From Kocuria sp. cx-455 (GTDB lineage: Bacteria; Actinomycetota; Actinomycetes; Actinomycetales; Micrococcaceae), in the NCBI RefSeq assembly GCF_014698015.1, contig NZ_JACXBS010000006.1, positions 124,001 to 188,000 on the forward strand: 64,000 nucleotides of DNA, in the 5' to 3' direction. Positions 34,701 through 43,153 of the stretch are shown piece by piece. Position 1 is the first letter of the stretch. Each line of letters starts with the position of its first letter. The position numbers and the translations under genes were made by a program. The notes below the pieces were generated by a model. That model ran no database searches. It was not told the origin of the DNA and worked only from the letters and a program-made list of their open reading frames with translations.

Positions 34701-35839
34701 GCTTGCTCCGTCCCCGCAGGAACGGTGGCCGGATCCTCCCCGGTCAGTGCGGCGCGCAACAGCACCGTGAGGTTCTCCTCGGTGGGCGCGGTGGGGGTGG
34801 AGTCCGGAATGGCCTTCAGGGATCGCTGAACGGCTTCCGAAATCCCGCCCTCAGTGAACCCGATGTCCGTGAGCGCCCGGGGCGCATCGATCTCGCGGTA
34901 CAGCGCGTCCAGCGCTTCGGTCGCATCGCTGGAGTCGGAGCCCAATGCGTCAGCCAGGCGGACAGAGACCTCTGGAACGGCGGGCGCATTGAACGCCAGA
35001 ACGTACGGCAACACCGTGGCGTGGACCTGCGCGTGGGGGAGGTTGAACGTGCCGCCCAGCACGTGCGCGATCTTGTGGTGCATGCCCGATCCGGCAGACG
35101 CGAACGACAACGCCGCGAGATAGCAGCCGTACAGCGCCATCTCGCGGGCGCGCAGGTCATCGGGATCGGCCGTGATGCCGCGCAGGGCCACGGCCAGGGC
35201 CCGGGCACCTTCGAGGGCGAACGTTCGATTAATGGGGTCGGCCTTGGGCGCCCACAGCGAATCCACACAATGGGCCATGCCGTTGAGCCCGGACGCGACC
35301 GACAGGCCCACCGGCAGGGAGCGGGACAGGGCGGCGTCGTAAATCACCGTGACCGGCAGGACCTTGGGGTCCAGGCCGGTGGTCTTGGTGCGGTTCTCGG
35401 TCAGGCCCCACGTGTCGGTCGCCTCGGAGCCGGCGTAGGTCGTGGGCACGGCGATCAGGGGCAGCCCCGAAGTCAATGCGATCGCCTTGCCCAGGCCAAG
35501 GGTCGAACCGCCGCCCACGGTCACGAGAGCGTCGACACCCGCGTCCGACGCCGCTGCGCGCGCCTTCTCCGCAAGCTCCACCGGGACGTGCTGGGCCACC
35601 TCGTTCCACCACAGACCCGGTGCGAGCCGCGAGGTGATGGTACGGGCTGCCGTCTCGGCGGAACCGCCCGAGATGATCATGGGACGCGTGCTACCCAACC
35701 GCTCGAGTTCGGCCGCCAGGAAGTCACCTGCCTTGTCCGAGCCGAACACCACCCGCTGGGCGGCGGTGACGTGCTCGAACACCATGGGCTGGTTCTCACC
35801 GGGCTTGGTGCCACCGGACCGCTGATCACTCACGAACAT
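34697..35839 (-). CDS. Maleylacetate reductase
   Basis: A 380-residue member of the iron-containing alcohol dehydrogenase superfamily, maleylacetate reductase branch: VTVGGGSTLGLGKAIAL nucleotide site, AVPTTYAGSEATDTWGLTE, and the metal-site helices GMAHCVDSLWAPKADP and MHHKIAHVLGGTFNLPHAQVHATVLP. It reduces maleylacetate to 3-oxoadipate with NAD(P)H, a step after hydroxyquinol or chlorocatechol cleavage. No hydroxyquinol or other intradiol dioxygenase is in the window, so its substrate must come from elsewhere. It lies between qsuB-like and dsdA genes. Confidence 0.92.
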   Translation of the reverse strand: MFVSDQRSGGTKPGENQPMVFEHVTAAQRVVFGSDKAGDFLAAELERLGSTRPMIISGGSAETAARTITSRLAPGLWWNEVAQHVPVELAEKARAAASDAGVDALVTVGGGSTLGLGKAIALTSGLPLIAVPTTYAGSEATDTWGLTENRTKTTGLDPKVLPVTVIYDAALSRSLPVGLSVASGLNGMAHCVDSLWAPKADPINRTFALEGARALAVALRGITADPDDLRAREMALYGCYLAALSFASAGSGMHHKIAHVLGGTFNLPHAQVHATVLPYVLAFNAPAVPEVSVRLADALGSDSSDATEALDALYREIDAPRALTDIGFTEGGISEAVQRSLKAIPDSTPTAPTEENLTVLLRAALTGEDPATVPAGTEQA

Positions 35840-35958
35840 CCCGCTCTCTCCGCATGAAGACTGACTGGTTCCAGTGTGTCAGGTGCGCGGTTCACTCCCC
35901 AGCCATTTCATGAGGGGTTACTGCATAGTAGGCCTGGCTACCGTGCAGTAAACCCTGA

Positions 35959-37833
35959 TCACATGGTGCCGGCCGCTGCCTCCCACCTCCGATACTGCGC
36001 CGCCAGCCGCACGGGGGCATTGGGGGCACCGAATCCGCGGTAGTTGCCGCGCCGTTCCACGACCTCCACGAACACCTCACCGAGGGTTGCCGTGTAGAAG
36101 TGCAGGAACTCCCCGCGCTCGTCGCGGTCGTAGAGCAGGCCGTGCTCGCGCAGCTCGGCGACCGTGTCCGGGGCCAGGTCGAAGCGGGCCACGAGGTCCT
36201 CGTAGTAGTTCTCGGGCACCGGCAGGAAGGTGAGGCCGCGGCGTCGGGCGCGGCGAGCCACGGCCACAATGTCCGAGCAGGCCAGCGCCACGTGCTCGGG
36301 GTAGGCCGCGCCCGTGTAGGCGCCCTGTTCCGCGGCGGTGGGGGCCACGTTGAGGGGGATCCGCACGGTTTGGTCCGCGGAGCGCATGACCTGCGAGCGC
36401 ACCAGCCCGGACGGTCCCGCGACCTCTTGCGCAGGCTGTGCATGCAGGTCGAGCAGGGAGGTGAGGAACAGGACGGCCTCGTCGTAGTGCTGCCACGGCT
36501 GCGCGAGGTTCACGTGGTCCACGCCGGTGATCAGGGAGTCCGACGCCGCTTCGGCCGGGTCCGCGCCGAACTCCTCCAGCCACGGGGGCACCCCGCGGTC
36601 CCCGTGGGGACCGAAGAAGATCTCGGTCGCATCCGGGGCGAGCACCCCGTGCAGCACGGTTTCCCCCGGTTGCTGGGTGCGCGCGACCACCGGGGCGAGC
36701 AAGCGGGAGGCGCGGTGGGCGGCGTCGTCGGGACTGTCGACCTGGAACCCCAGGGCGGCCAGGCGGGTGGGTTGCGCGAGCGAGGCCTGCGGCTCCTCGC
36801 CGATGACCACCCGAACCGGGCCCTGCGTCCACGCCTGGACGGTGTCCTTGCTGCGGTGATGACCGGCCAGTTCGAACCCCAACTGATGCAACAGGCGCGT
36901 GGTCTGCCCGAGTTTAGAGGTGCGCAGCTCCACGAAATCCCACGCCCGCGGCGGCTGGGGATCCGGCAGATCACTCAGCACCAGCGGCTCACATGCGGGG
37001 TCCTCCCCCGCCGCGCGCACGGCGTCCGCGGTCTGGTCCTCCAACCAACGCAGCGAACGCAGCCCGTCCACGGCGGTACGGTGGACGTCAGCCTGCCGGA
37101 AGGCATCGTTGAAGATCTCCAGCGAGACCGGACCCGCGTACCCACATTCATGCAGGCGAGCGAGCACGTCCACCAGGTCGAAGTCCCCCTCGCCCGGGAA
37201 GACGCGATGGTGTCGCGACCACGAGAGAATGTCCTGCTTGAGCAAGGGCGCGTCCGCGAGCTGCACGAAGAACAGTTTGTCCGGCTCCAGCAGCTCCACG
37301 CCGTCCACGGTGTCACCGCGGGAGAGGATGTGGAAGCTGTCCAGGCACGTGCCCACGGCGGGGTGATCGGCCAGCTCCACGATGCGGTGTGCGCGGCGCC
37401 AGTCGTTGACGTTCTTACCCCAGGCCAGGGCCTCGTAGGCGAGCTTGATGTCGTATTCGGCGGCCAGTTCGCCGGCCCGGCGCAGCTGATCCGCAATGGC
37501 CTGATCATCATCCAGGGCGGCCGTGGCCACATTGGAGCACATCAGCAGCACGGGCGTGCCCAGGCGGCGCATCAGGTCGAACTTCGCGCGCAACCGGCGC
37601 AACGAATCGGGGAACGCCTCCGGGGCGACCTCCACGCCGTCGCGGAACGGCTGGTACATATCTAGGGAGAGACCGAGTTCGGCGGCCATCTCACGCAGCT
37701 GCTCGGGGGAGGACGGCGAAACCACCAGGTCCTGCTCGAACACCTCGATCCCGTCGAATCCGGCGAGCGCGGCGGCCTGCATTTTCTCCTTCAGTGTCCC
37801 GGACAGGCACACCGTGGCGATACTGGTTCTCAT
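35959..37833 (-). CDS. qsuB: 3-dehydroshikimate dehydratase with HPPD-like C-terminal domain (QsuB-type)
   Basis: A 624-residue two-domain enzyme. The N-terminal TIM barrel (about 1-270) forms protocatechuate from 3-dehydroshikimate; its metal residues Glu134, Asp165, Gln191 and Glu239 fall at exactly the numbers known for Pseudomonas QuiC1. The C-terminal half (about 295-624) is an HPPD-like fold and keeps a full facial triad: His440 (GVDHVN), His514 (YPEHVAL) and Glu590 (VFVEVVE), so a second, unproved oxygenase activity is possible. The ATG overlaps the shikimate dehydrogenase stop by four bases. Confidence 0.93.
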   Translation of the reverse strand: MRTSIATVCLSGTLKEKMQAAALAGFDGIEVFEQDLVVSPSSPEQLREMAAELGLSLDMYQPFRDGVEVAPEAFPDSLRRLRAKFDLMRRLGTPVLLMCSNVATAALDDDQAIADQLRRAGELAAEYDIKLAYEALAWGKNVNDWRRAHRIVELADHPAVGTCLDSFHILSRGDTVDGVELLEPDKLFFVQLADAPLLKQDILSWSRHHRVFPGEGDFDLVDVLARLHECGYAGPVSLEIFNDAFRQADVHRTAVDGLRSLRWLEDQTADAVRAAGEDPACEPLVLSDLPDPQPPRAWDFVELRTSKLGQTTRLLHQLGFELAGHHRSKDTVQAWTQGPVRVVIGEEPQASLAQPTRLAALGFQVDSPDDAAHRASRLLAPVVARTQQPGETVLHGVLAPDATEIFFGPHGDRGVPPWLEEFGADPAEAASDSLITGVDHVNLAQPWQHYDEAVLFLTSLLDLHAQPAQEVAGPSGLVRSQVMRSADQTVRIPLNVAPTAAEQGAYTGAAYPEHVALACSDIVAVARRARRRGLTFLPVPENYYEDLVARFDLAPDTVAELREHGLLYDRDERGEFLHFYTATLGEVFVEVVERRGNYRGFGAPNAPVRLAAQYRRWEAAAGTM

Positions 37834-38735
37834 CGGGCTCCTCCCGACTCCTGGGCCGGGGCGACCGGGGACTGCCCGGTCAGCGACAGGAAGTGATCAC
37901 GCATCCGATGCCGGTCCGGGTTCAGGTCGGTGAACAGTCTGAAGGCATCGACCGCCTGCCCGACCGCCATATGGCCACCGTCCAGCACCTGGCATCCCAC
38001 GGTCTTGGCCGCGGTGACGAGTTCCGTGGCCAACGGCAAGTAGACCACGTCCGCAACCCACTGCCCCCCATTGAGCAGGGCGGTGTCGAACGGTGTTCCG
38101 GGGTGGTGATGCATTCCCACGGGGGTCGCATTGACCACGCCGCTCGCGCCAATCACCAGCTCGGGCACCTGATCCGGTTCCACAGCCCCCACGACGGCGC
38201 CCGGGTACCGCCCGGACAGGGCGGCGGCGCGCTGGGCCGCGCGAGCGACGTCGACGTCCACCAGATCCAAGCGCTGGGCGCCCACCGCGAGCAGCGCCTC
38301 GGCGACTGCCGACCCCGCACCGCCCGAGCCGAACTGCACCACGCGATCCAGGTTGGCCCCGGGTAGGCCCCCGCGGAATCCTTCCGTGAAGCCGGAGCAG
38401 TCCGTGTTGTAGCCGATGAACTTGTCGTCCCTGACCAGCACCGTATTGACGGCCCCGATTGCGGCGGCCTGGGGAGCCACCTCGTCCAGGTGGTCCATGA
38501 CGATTTGTTTGCAGGGGTGGGTGATGTTGAACCCGTTGAACCCCAGATCCCGCCCGGCGCGCAGCAGCTCACCGACGTCCGCTCCGGGACGATTGATCTT
38601 CGCGAGATCCACGGGGCGGTAGAGATAGCGCACACCGTGGTGGTCGGCCTCGCGCTCGTGCATGGGTGGGGTGAGGCTTTCGGTGATGCCGTCACCGATC
38701 AAACCGATCAGGAAGGACTCGTTGAGGGTGGACAT
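37830..38735 (-). CDS. qsuD: Quinate/shikimate dehydrogenase (AroE/QsuD family)
   Basis: A 301-residue NAD(P)-dependent dehydrogenase. The substrate site shows SLTPPMHE, the catalytic Lys in NITHPCKQ and Asp in NTDCSGF, and the Rossmann loop GSGGAGSAVAEALL. After the second strand comes Asp-rich LVDVDVARA, which lacks the Arg/Thr pattern of NADP-type AroE and fits NAD use, as in catabolic QsuD. It is the first structural gene of the shikimate/quinate operon, downstream of IclR, with AAAGGA ahead of its ATG. Confidence 0.9.
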   Translation of the reverse strand: MSTLNESFLIGLIGDGITESLTPPMHEREADHHGVRYLYRPVDLAKINRPGADVGELLRAGRDLGFNGFNITHPCKQIVMDHLDEVAPQAAAIGAVNTVLVRDDKFIGYNTDCSGFTEGFRGGLPGANLDRVVQFGSGGAGSAVAEALLAVGAQRLDLVDVDVARAAQRAAALSGRYPGAVVGAVEPDQVPELVIGASGVVNATPVGMHHHPGTPFDTALLNGGQWVADVVYLPLATELVTAAKTVGCQVLDGGHMAVGQAVDAFRLFTDLNPDRHRMRDHFLSLTGQSPVAPAQESGGAR

Positions 38736-38807
38736 GCGGTTCCTTTCGGGGAATCCGGGGTGTTTCGGTAACTGGATACGTTGCCGTGCCCGCGGACGGC
38801 GCGGTGG

Positions 38808-39638
38808 CTAGGGACGCTGCGGAAGTTGCGAGGCCAGCTGGATCGCGGCGTCCTTGAGGAGAGGGATGTGCTGTTCGAGACCGGCCAGGTCGCTGCGGTA
38901 AACGGGTGCGGCGAGCGCGAGCGCTGCCACAAGAGGCCCGCCCGGGGTCATGACGGGGACAGCGACGGCGCACATGCCGTCATCGTGTTCCTGGTCCTGG
39001 GAGGCCCAGCCGCGTTCGCGGGTTTCCTCGAGGATCTTTTTCAGCTCGCCCCGGTCCGCGAGGGAACGATCCGTGCGTGGGGCGAGGTCAAGGGTGGCGA
39101 CCAACTCGTCCCGGGTGTCTTGCGGACTGAAAGCGAGCAGCGCCCTGCCCAGCGATGAAGTGTGCAGCTCGCCCCGGTCCCCGGGATCGGTGGTGATGCG
39201 GTGGTTGGGCCCGTCCACCGTGTGCACGGTGAGGAAACGGTCCCCGTCCAGCACGGCGAGCAGGGAACTTTCGCCGGTGGCCTCCGTGAGCCGACGCAGC
39301 ACGGGAAGTGCGGTACCGGAGTACCCCCTGGCCGTGGCGACCTTCTGGCCCATCTGAAAAACGAGCAGACCCAGGCGGTACTGCTTGGTGGCGGTGTCGT
39401 ACTCGGCGAACCCGGAATCGACCAGCGTGGTCAGCAGGCGATAGCAGGTGCTGAAGGCGTAGCCGGAGTCCGCGACGATCTGACCCGCGGTGGCCCCGTG
39501 CGGGTAGTTGGCCAGCAGCTCCAGGAGTGTGAGTCCCTTGCGCACGGTGCCGGAGCGATCACCCGGACGTGCCGGGGCCGGGGCGATTGCTGCGTCCGCC
39601 GCGCCCGCCGCCGAGGCCGTGGTGTTCGTGGGGCTCAT
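38808..39638 (-). CDS. IclR-family regulator of shikimate/quinate genes
   Basis: A 276-residue regulator: winged helix (about residues 28-85; GLTLLELLANYPHGATAGQIVADSGYAFSTCYRLL) and IclR effector domain (GRALLAFSP, EHDDGMCAVAVPV). The ATG at 39638 follows CAGGAG; the frame is open further upstream to 39728 without a site. It is divergent from an MHS transporter and directly ahead of qsuD-qsuB, the standard place for a pathway activator or repressor. Confidence 0.9.
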   Translation of the reverse strand: MSPTNTTASAAGAADAAIAPAPARPGDRSGTVRKGLTLLELLANYPHGATAGQIVADSGYAFSTCYRLLTTLVDSGFAEYDTATKQYRLGLLVFQMGQKVATARGYSGTALPVLRRLTEATGESSLLAVLDGDRFLTVHTVDGPNHRITTDPGDRGELHTSSLGRALLAFSPQDTRDELVATLDLAPRTDRSLADRGELKKILEETRERGWASQDQEHDDGMCAVAVPVMTPGGPLVAALALAAPVYRSDLAGLEQHIPLLKDAAIQLASQLPQRP

Positions 39639-39701
39639 GACGTGCTCCTGATTTTTTCGGTCGGGTACTTGACGAACAGTGTGACCCACTTCATGCTTAT
39701 G

Positions 39702-39717
39702 TTTCAAGTATTTGAAA
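39702..39717. promoter_or_regulatory. Candidate IclR operator
   Basis: A perfect inverted repeat, TTTCAA-GTAT-TTGAAA, lies in the AT-rich 152-base region between the divergent IclR and transporter genes. A nearby ATTTCC-type stretch (39720-39730) resembles the GGAAA half-sites bound by several IclR proteins. One regulator at this site could control both directions. Confidence 0.45.
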
Positions 39718-39790
39718 ACCATTTCCAATATATGGCAATTACCGCAGCGGGGACGTTTGATCCCACGCCTTCCGTGAAGGACGTCTTCTC

Positions 39791-41212
39791 ATGAGCACCA
39801 CCCACCACGCGGGCTCACCGGGGCCCACGAATCCGGCAGCAAACGCCGCCAAGACTCCCAAGAAAGCAGCGCTCGCCAGCTGGATCGGCTCCGCTCTGGA
39901 GTACTACGACTTTGCCGTGTACGGCACTGCCGCCGCACTGGTGCTGAACCACATCTTCTTCCCGAAGGATGCTTCCCCCGGTGTGGCCATCCTGTTGGCC
40001 ATGGGCACCGTGGGTGTTGCCTACGTGGTTCGCCCGTTGGGTGCGCTCATCATGGGCCCCCTCGGTGACAAGTACGGGCGCAAGTTCGTGCTCATGCTGA
40101 CTCTGTTCCTGATGGGCGGCGCCACGTTCGCGGTGGGGTGCTTGCCCACCTACGATCAGGTCGGCCTGCTGGCTCCGGCGCTGTTGGTGTTGTGCCGCGT
40201 GATCCAGGGCCTGTCCGCCTCCGGTGAGCAGGCGAGCGCCATTTCGGTGTCGCTGGAGCACGCCGATGACCGCCACCGCGCCTTCACCACCAGCTGGACC
40301 CTGCAGGGCACCCAGTTCGGTACATTGCTGGCGACCGCCGTGTTCATCCCCTTCACCCTGATCCTCTCCGAGGACCAGCTGTTCAGCTGGGGCTGGCGTG
40401 TCCCGTTCTGGGCTTCCGCAGTGGTGGTTTTCGTGGCGTACATGATCCGCCGCCACCTGGAGGAGCCGCCGGCCTTCGAGGAAGCCCAGGCCGAGGGCGC
40501 CGAGGTCAAGCGCACCGCTCCCCTGAGCACCCTGCTGAAGTACCACAAGGCCGCCGTGATCCGCATTGCCGCTGCCGCCATGGTCAACACCATCAACGTG
40601 GTGTTCCTGGTCTGGTCGCTGTCCTTCGCAACCTCCATCGTGGGCCTGGAACGCTCCACCATGCTCTGGGTCTCGGTGGTCGCGAACTTCGTGGCATTGT
40701 TCACCATTCCCGCCTGGGCGCTGCTGGCGGACAAGATCGGGCGCAAGCCCGTGTTCATCGCGGGTGTGCTGGGCGCCGTGGGCTTCATGTTCCCGTACCT
40801 GGCCGCGGTGGCCGCGGGTAACTGGACGCTGATCTTTATGCTGGGCGCGCTGCTGTCCGGTTGCTTCTACTCGATGGCCAATGGCATTTGGCCCTCGTTC
40901 TACGCGGAGATGTTCCCGACCCGCGTCCGCGTGACCGGCCTGGCTCTGGGCACGCAGATCGGCTTTGCGATCTCCGGCGGCATCACGCCGTTCCTGGCCA
41001 CCTCCGTGGCCGGCGCCGACGGTTCCTCCTGGATCAACGTGGCGTTGGTGGTTGCCGCCGCGGGTCTGATCTCTGTGATCGCCGCGCTGACCGCCAAGGA
41101 GACCAAGGACCGCTCCCTGGACGAGATCAACGATTTGCACACCACGCGCACCGAGGCATTGGAACTAGGCGCATTGGACCGCAAACAAGCCGCGGGTGCG
41201 GGGCGCGGCTGA
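39791..41212 (+). CDS. MHS-family MFS transporter, likely shikimate/quinate or aromatic acid importer
   Basis: A 473-residue major-facilitator protein with 12 membrane segments, and the MHS (metabolite:proton symporter) features ALEYYDFAVYGTAAALV in the first helix, RPLGALIMGPLGDKYGRKFVL between helices 2 and 3, and SWGWRVPFWASA. ShiA, KgtP and ProP belong here. Placement divergent from IclR and the shikimate catabolic genes suggests it imports shikimate, quinate or a related acid. The ATG at 39791 starts right after a GAAGGAC site. Confidence 0.9.
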   Translation: MSTTHHAGSPGPTNPAANAAKTPKKAALASWIGSALEYYDFAVYGTAAALVLNHIFFPKDASPGVAILLAMGTVGVAYVVRPLGALIMGPLGDKYGRKFVLMLTLFLMGGATFAVGCLPTYDQVGLLAPALLVLCRVIQGLSASGEQASAISVSLEHADDRHRAFTTSWTLQGTQFGTLLATAVFIPFTLILSEDQLFSWGWRVPFWASAVVVFVAYMIRRHLEEPPAFEEAQAEGAEVKRTAPLSTLLKYHKAAVIRIAAAAMVNTINVVFLVWSLSFATSIVGLERSTMLWVSVVANFVALFTIPAWALLADKIGRKPVFIAGVLGAVGFMFPYLAAVAAGNWTLIFMLGALLSGCFYSMANGIWPSFYAEMFPTRVRVTGLALGTQIGFAISGGITPFLATSVAGADGSSWINVALVVAAAGLISVIAALTAKETKDRSLDEINDLHTTRTEALELGALDRKQAAGAGRG

Positions 41213-41285
41213 CCGGCGCCGGCGGGGTGAAACTGGCTTCGTGATCTCCTGACCTATCGCACCCGACCCGGCCCGGGCGGCGTCG

Positions 41286-42533
41286 TCACTCCTGATGAGT
41301 GGCGGGCCGCCCGGGCTTGGTGACGTGCAGGGCGATGGAGGCAAAGAGGGCGACCACGGCGGCAGCCATCGTGAGCAAGAACCCGCGCCCGGGCTGCACG
41401 GACAGGACACCGCCCAGTGCGGCACCCAGCGAGACGCCCAGGACCAGGCACGTGGTGAGCATGGTCATCACGGAGGCTATGCGGTGTGACGGCGCAATCC
41501 GCTCGCCGCGGCCGAACGAGCTGACCAGCATCGTGCCCACGCCCACGCCCATGATTGCGAACAGACCGGCAAACAGCGGAGCGCTCGGCAGGGAGAGCAG
41601 GCCCGCGCAGGCCACAGCAATGATCGACGCACCGATCGCCACGCGCAGGGACAAGGGGAAGCGCTCGGGCAGGCGGGAAACCAGAATGCTCGCGACCGCG
41701 CTGCCCGCACCCATGAAGCCGTAAATGACGCCGGTATAGGCCTCGGTGCCGCGCAGCGCGCTGACGGCGGTCAATGCGGTCTGGGTCGAGCCGAACACGG
41801 TGCCCACGCACAGGCAGACGATCATGGGCGGCACCGCTTTGGCGATCGAAATCCCGCCGATGCCGCCGGCCGCGGTGTCCTCGACCATGGCCGCTCCGTG
41901 CTCGGTGCGGTGGCGCACCAGGTACACGATGAACGCACCCTGGCCCACGAGCACCCACGCCATGAGGGTGAGCAGGGCGGGATTGGGGCCGAGCAACCCG
42001 ACCAGCAGGCCGGCAACCACGGGGCCCAGGATGAAGCTGGTTTCGTCGCAGGCAGTTTCGTAGCCCAGCGCGCGGCTGATCAGTCGCGGTTGCCGACGAC
42101 GCCGTGCCAAGCCCGACCAGTGCGCCCTTGCGATGGCTCCCACTTGCGGGTTCGCGGAACCGACCAGGGCAGCGCACACGAGGATGAGCGTGGTGGGCCC
42201 GTGGTTGATGACCGTCAGCAGCAGGGCCAGGAGGCTCAGCAACTGGATGACAGTGGCGCTGACGACCACGGGCAGCGGGCCGAAATGGTCAACGAACCTG
42301 CCGACCAGCGGGGCACCGACTGCCGAACCAAGGCCCACGGCTGCCACCGTGATGCCGGCCAGGCCAAGACTCAGTCCCGAACCGCTGACGTACAACAGAA
42401 TCCCGAGTTGCAGGGTGGCCGCGGGTAGGCGGCCGATGAATGCCGTGATCAGGAACGGCCAGCCGCCCGCGGCGGCGAGCGAATCCTGTGATGAGAGTGG
42501 CGCCTGCGCCTGCGGGGTGGTCGAGTTGGACAA
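41286..42533 (-). CDS. MFS transporter (12 membrane segments), substrate unknown
   Basis: About 415 residues with twelve hydrophobic segments, motif-A-like GAPLVGRFVDHFGP between helices 2 and 3, and a cytoplasmic middle loop carrying HRTEHGAAMVEDT. It belongs to a drug/sugar efflux-like MFS branch. The start is a choice: a TTG at 42533 has GGAGG five bases ahead, while ATGs at 42551 and beyond have none. It is convergent with the MHS transporter and followed upstream by a repeat-rich gap. Confidence 0.85.
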   Translation of the reverse strand: MSNSTTPQAQAPLSSQDSLAAAGGWPFLITAFIGRLPAATLQLGILLYVSGSGLSLGLAGITVAAVGLGSAVGAPLVGRFVDHFGPLPVVVSATVIQLLSLLALLLTVINHGPTTLILVCAALVGSANPQVGAIARAHWSGLARRRRQPRLISRALGYETACDETSFILGPVVAGLLVGLLGPNPALLTLMAWVLVGQGAFIVYLVRHRTEHGAAMVEDTAAGGIGGISIAKAVPPMIVCLCVGTVFGSTQTALTAVSALRGTEAYTGVIYGFMGAGSAVASILVSRLPERFPLSLRVAIGASIIAVACAGLLSLPSAPLFAGLFAIMGVGVGTMLVSSFGRGERIAPSHRIASVMTMLTTCLVLGVSLGAALGGVLSVQPGRGFLLTMAAAVVALFASIALHVTKPGRPATHQE

Positions 42534-42733
42534 GGGAACCTCCGGGTACATCAAACTGCCGCACACCCGACCACACGTGCGGACCGATCCCTCTAAGTTC
42601 GATTCAAATGGTACTCGTGGATCGGTGATCCGGTGCGGGCGGTGGGTTTGGTCGCCGGGTCAAGTGTTTGGGTGCCGGGGAGGGTGGGTGGTGGGTGGGT
42701 CGAGTGCCGGTGGAACCCTTGTTCACACATGAT

Positions 42734-42779
42734 GTGCCGTTAGAACCCTTTCCACTGAATTGGAGGGTTCTAAAGGCAC
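42734..42779. repeat. Hairpin repeat copy C (diverged)
   Basis: A stem GTGCC plus TTAGAACCCT pairs with AGGGTTCTAA plus GGCAC around a loop. The bases after it (CCTGAGATGTTG and CGGTTCTC) match the same flank of copy A. A partial GTGCCGGTGGAACCCTT also lies about 30 bases to its left. Confidence 0.6.
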
Positions 42780-42985
42780 CTGAGATGTTGGCTGCGGTTC
42801 TCACGACGCACCATGTGGGGCGCGGGTGAGCCGTCACGCCATACTGGGGGCATGGAACAGGGTTTGAGGTCTGCTGAATTCGGTCCGCCAACTCCCCCCG
42901 CCGGGCAGCTCGACGACAGCACTGCGGTGGTGATGCAGGAGTTCCGTGTGGTGAAGCATGTGGCGGCTGGATAGAGCCCACTCCC

Positions 42986-43060
42986 CCACATCAGGGGCCA
43001 TTAGGGCCTTCCCCACCTGGAAGGGCGGCTCCAACGACACCTCACATGTAACGAACGGTT
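42986..43060. repeat. Hairpin repeat copy D (degenerate)
   Basis: Contains CATCAGGGGCCATTAGGGC, CTTCC and GGAAGG inner arms, and CGGCTCCAAC, aligning with copies A and B but with several changes; the outer arm on the right is CACCTCAC and no longer fully complementary. Confidence 0.5.
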
Positions 43061-43153
43061 CCTGCGGCGTGCAGCAGTAGCTCTGCACGGATCACCAACA
43101 CCCATGCGCCCCCAAACGAGACGTGGATCACACACGCGGGGCACACTCTAGTT

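Larger units (their letters stand above)
42534..43153. other. Repeat-bearing gap without a convincing gene
   Basis: The 620 bases hold two degenerate copies of the hairpin repeat described separately (42734-42779 and 42986-43060). A minus frame at 42834-43088 and a 39-codon plus frame at 42852 exist, but neither looks like a protein family; the region reads as non-coding with repeat insertions. The end holds the promoter of the GMC oxidoreductase. Confidence 0.5.

Noticed and set aside
36100-37665. Plus-strand frame of 521 codons
   Set aside because: Antisense of the QsuB-type gene, whose metal residues fall at the known positions.
42834-43088. Possible minus-strand gene in the repeat-bearing gap
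   Set aside because: The frame runs through repeat copy D, lacks a ribosome site and resembles no protein family.
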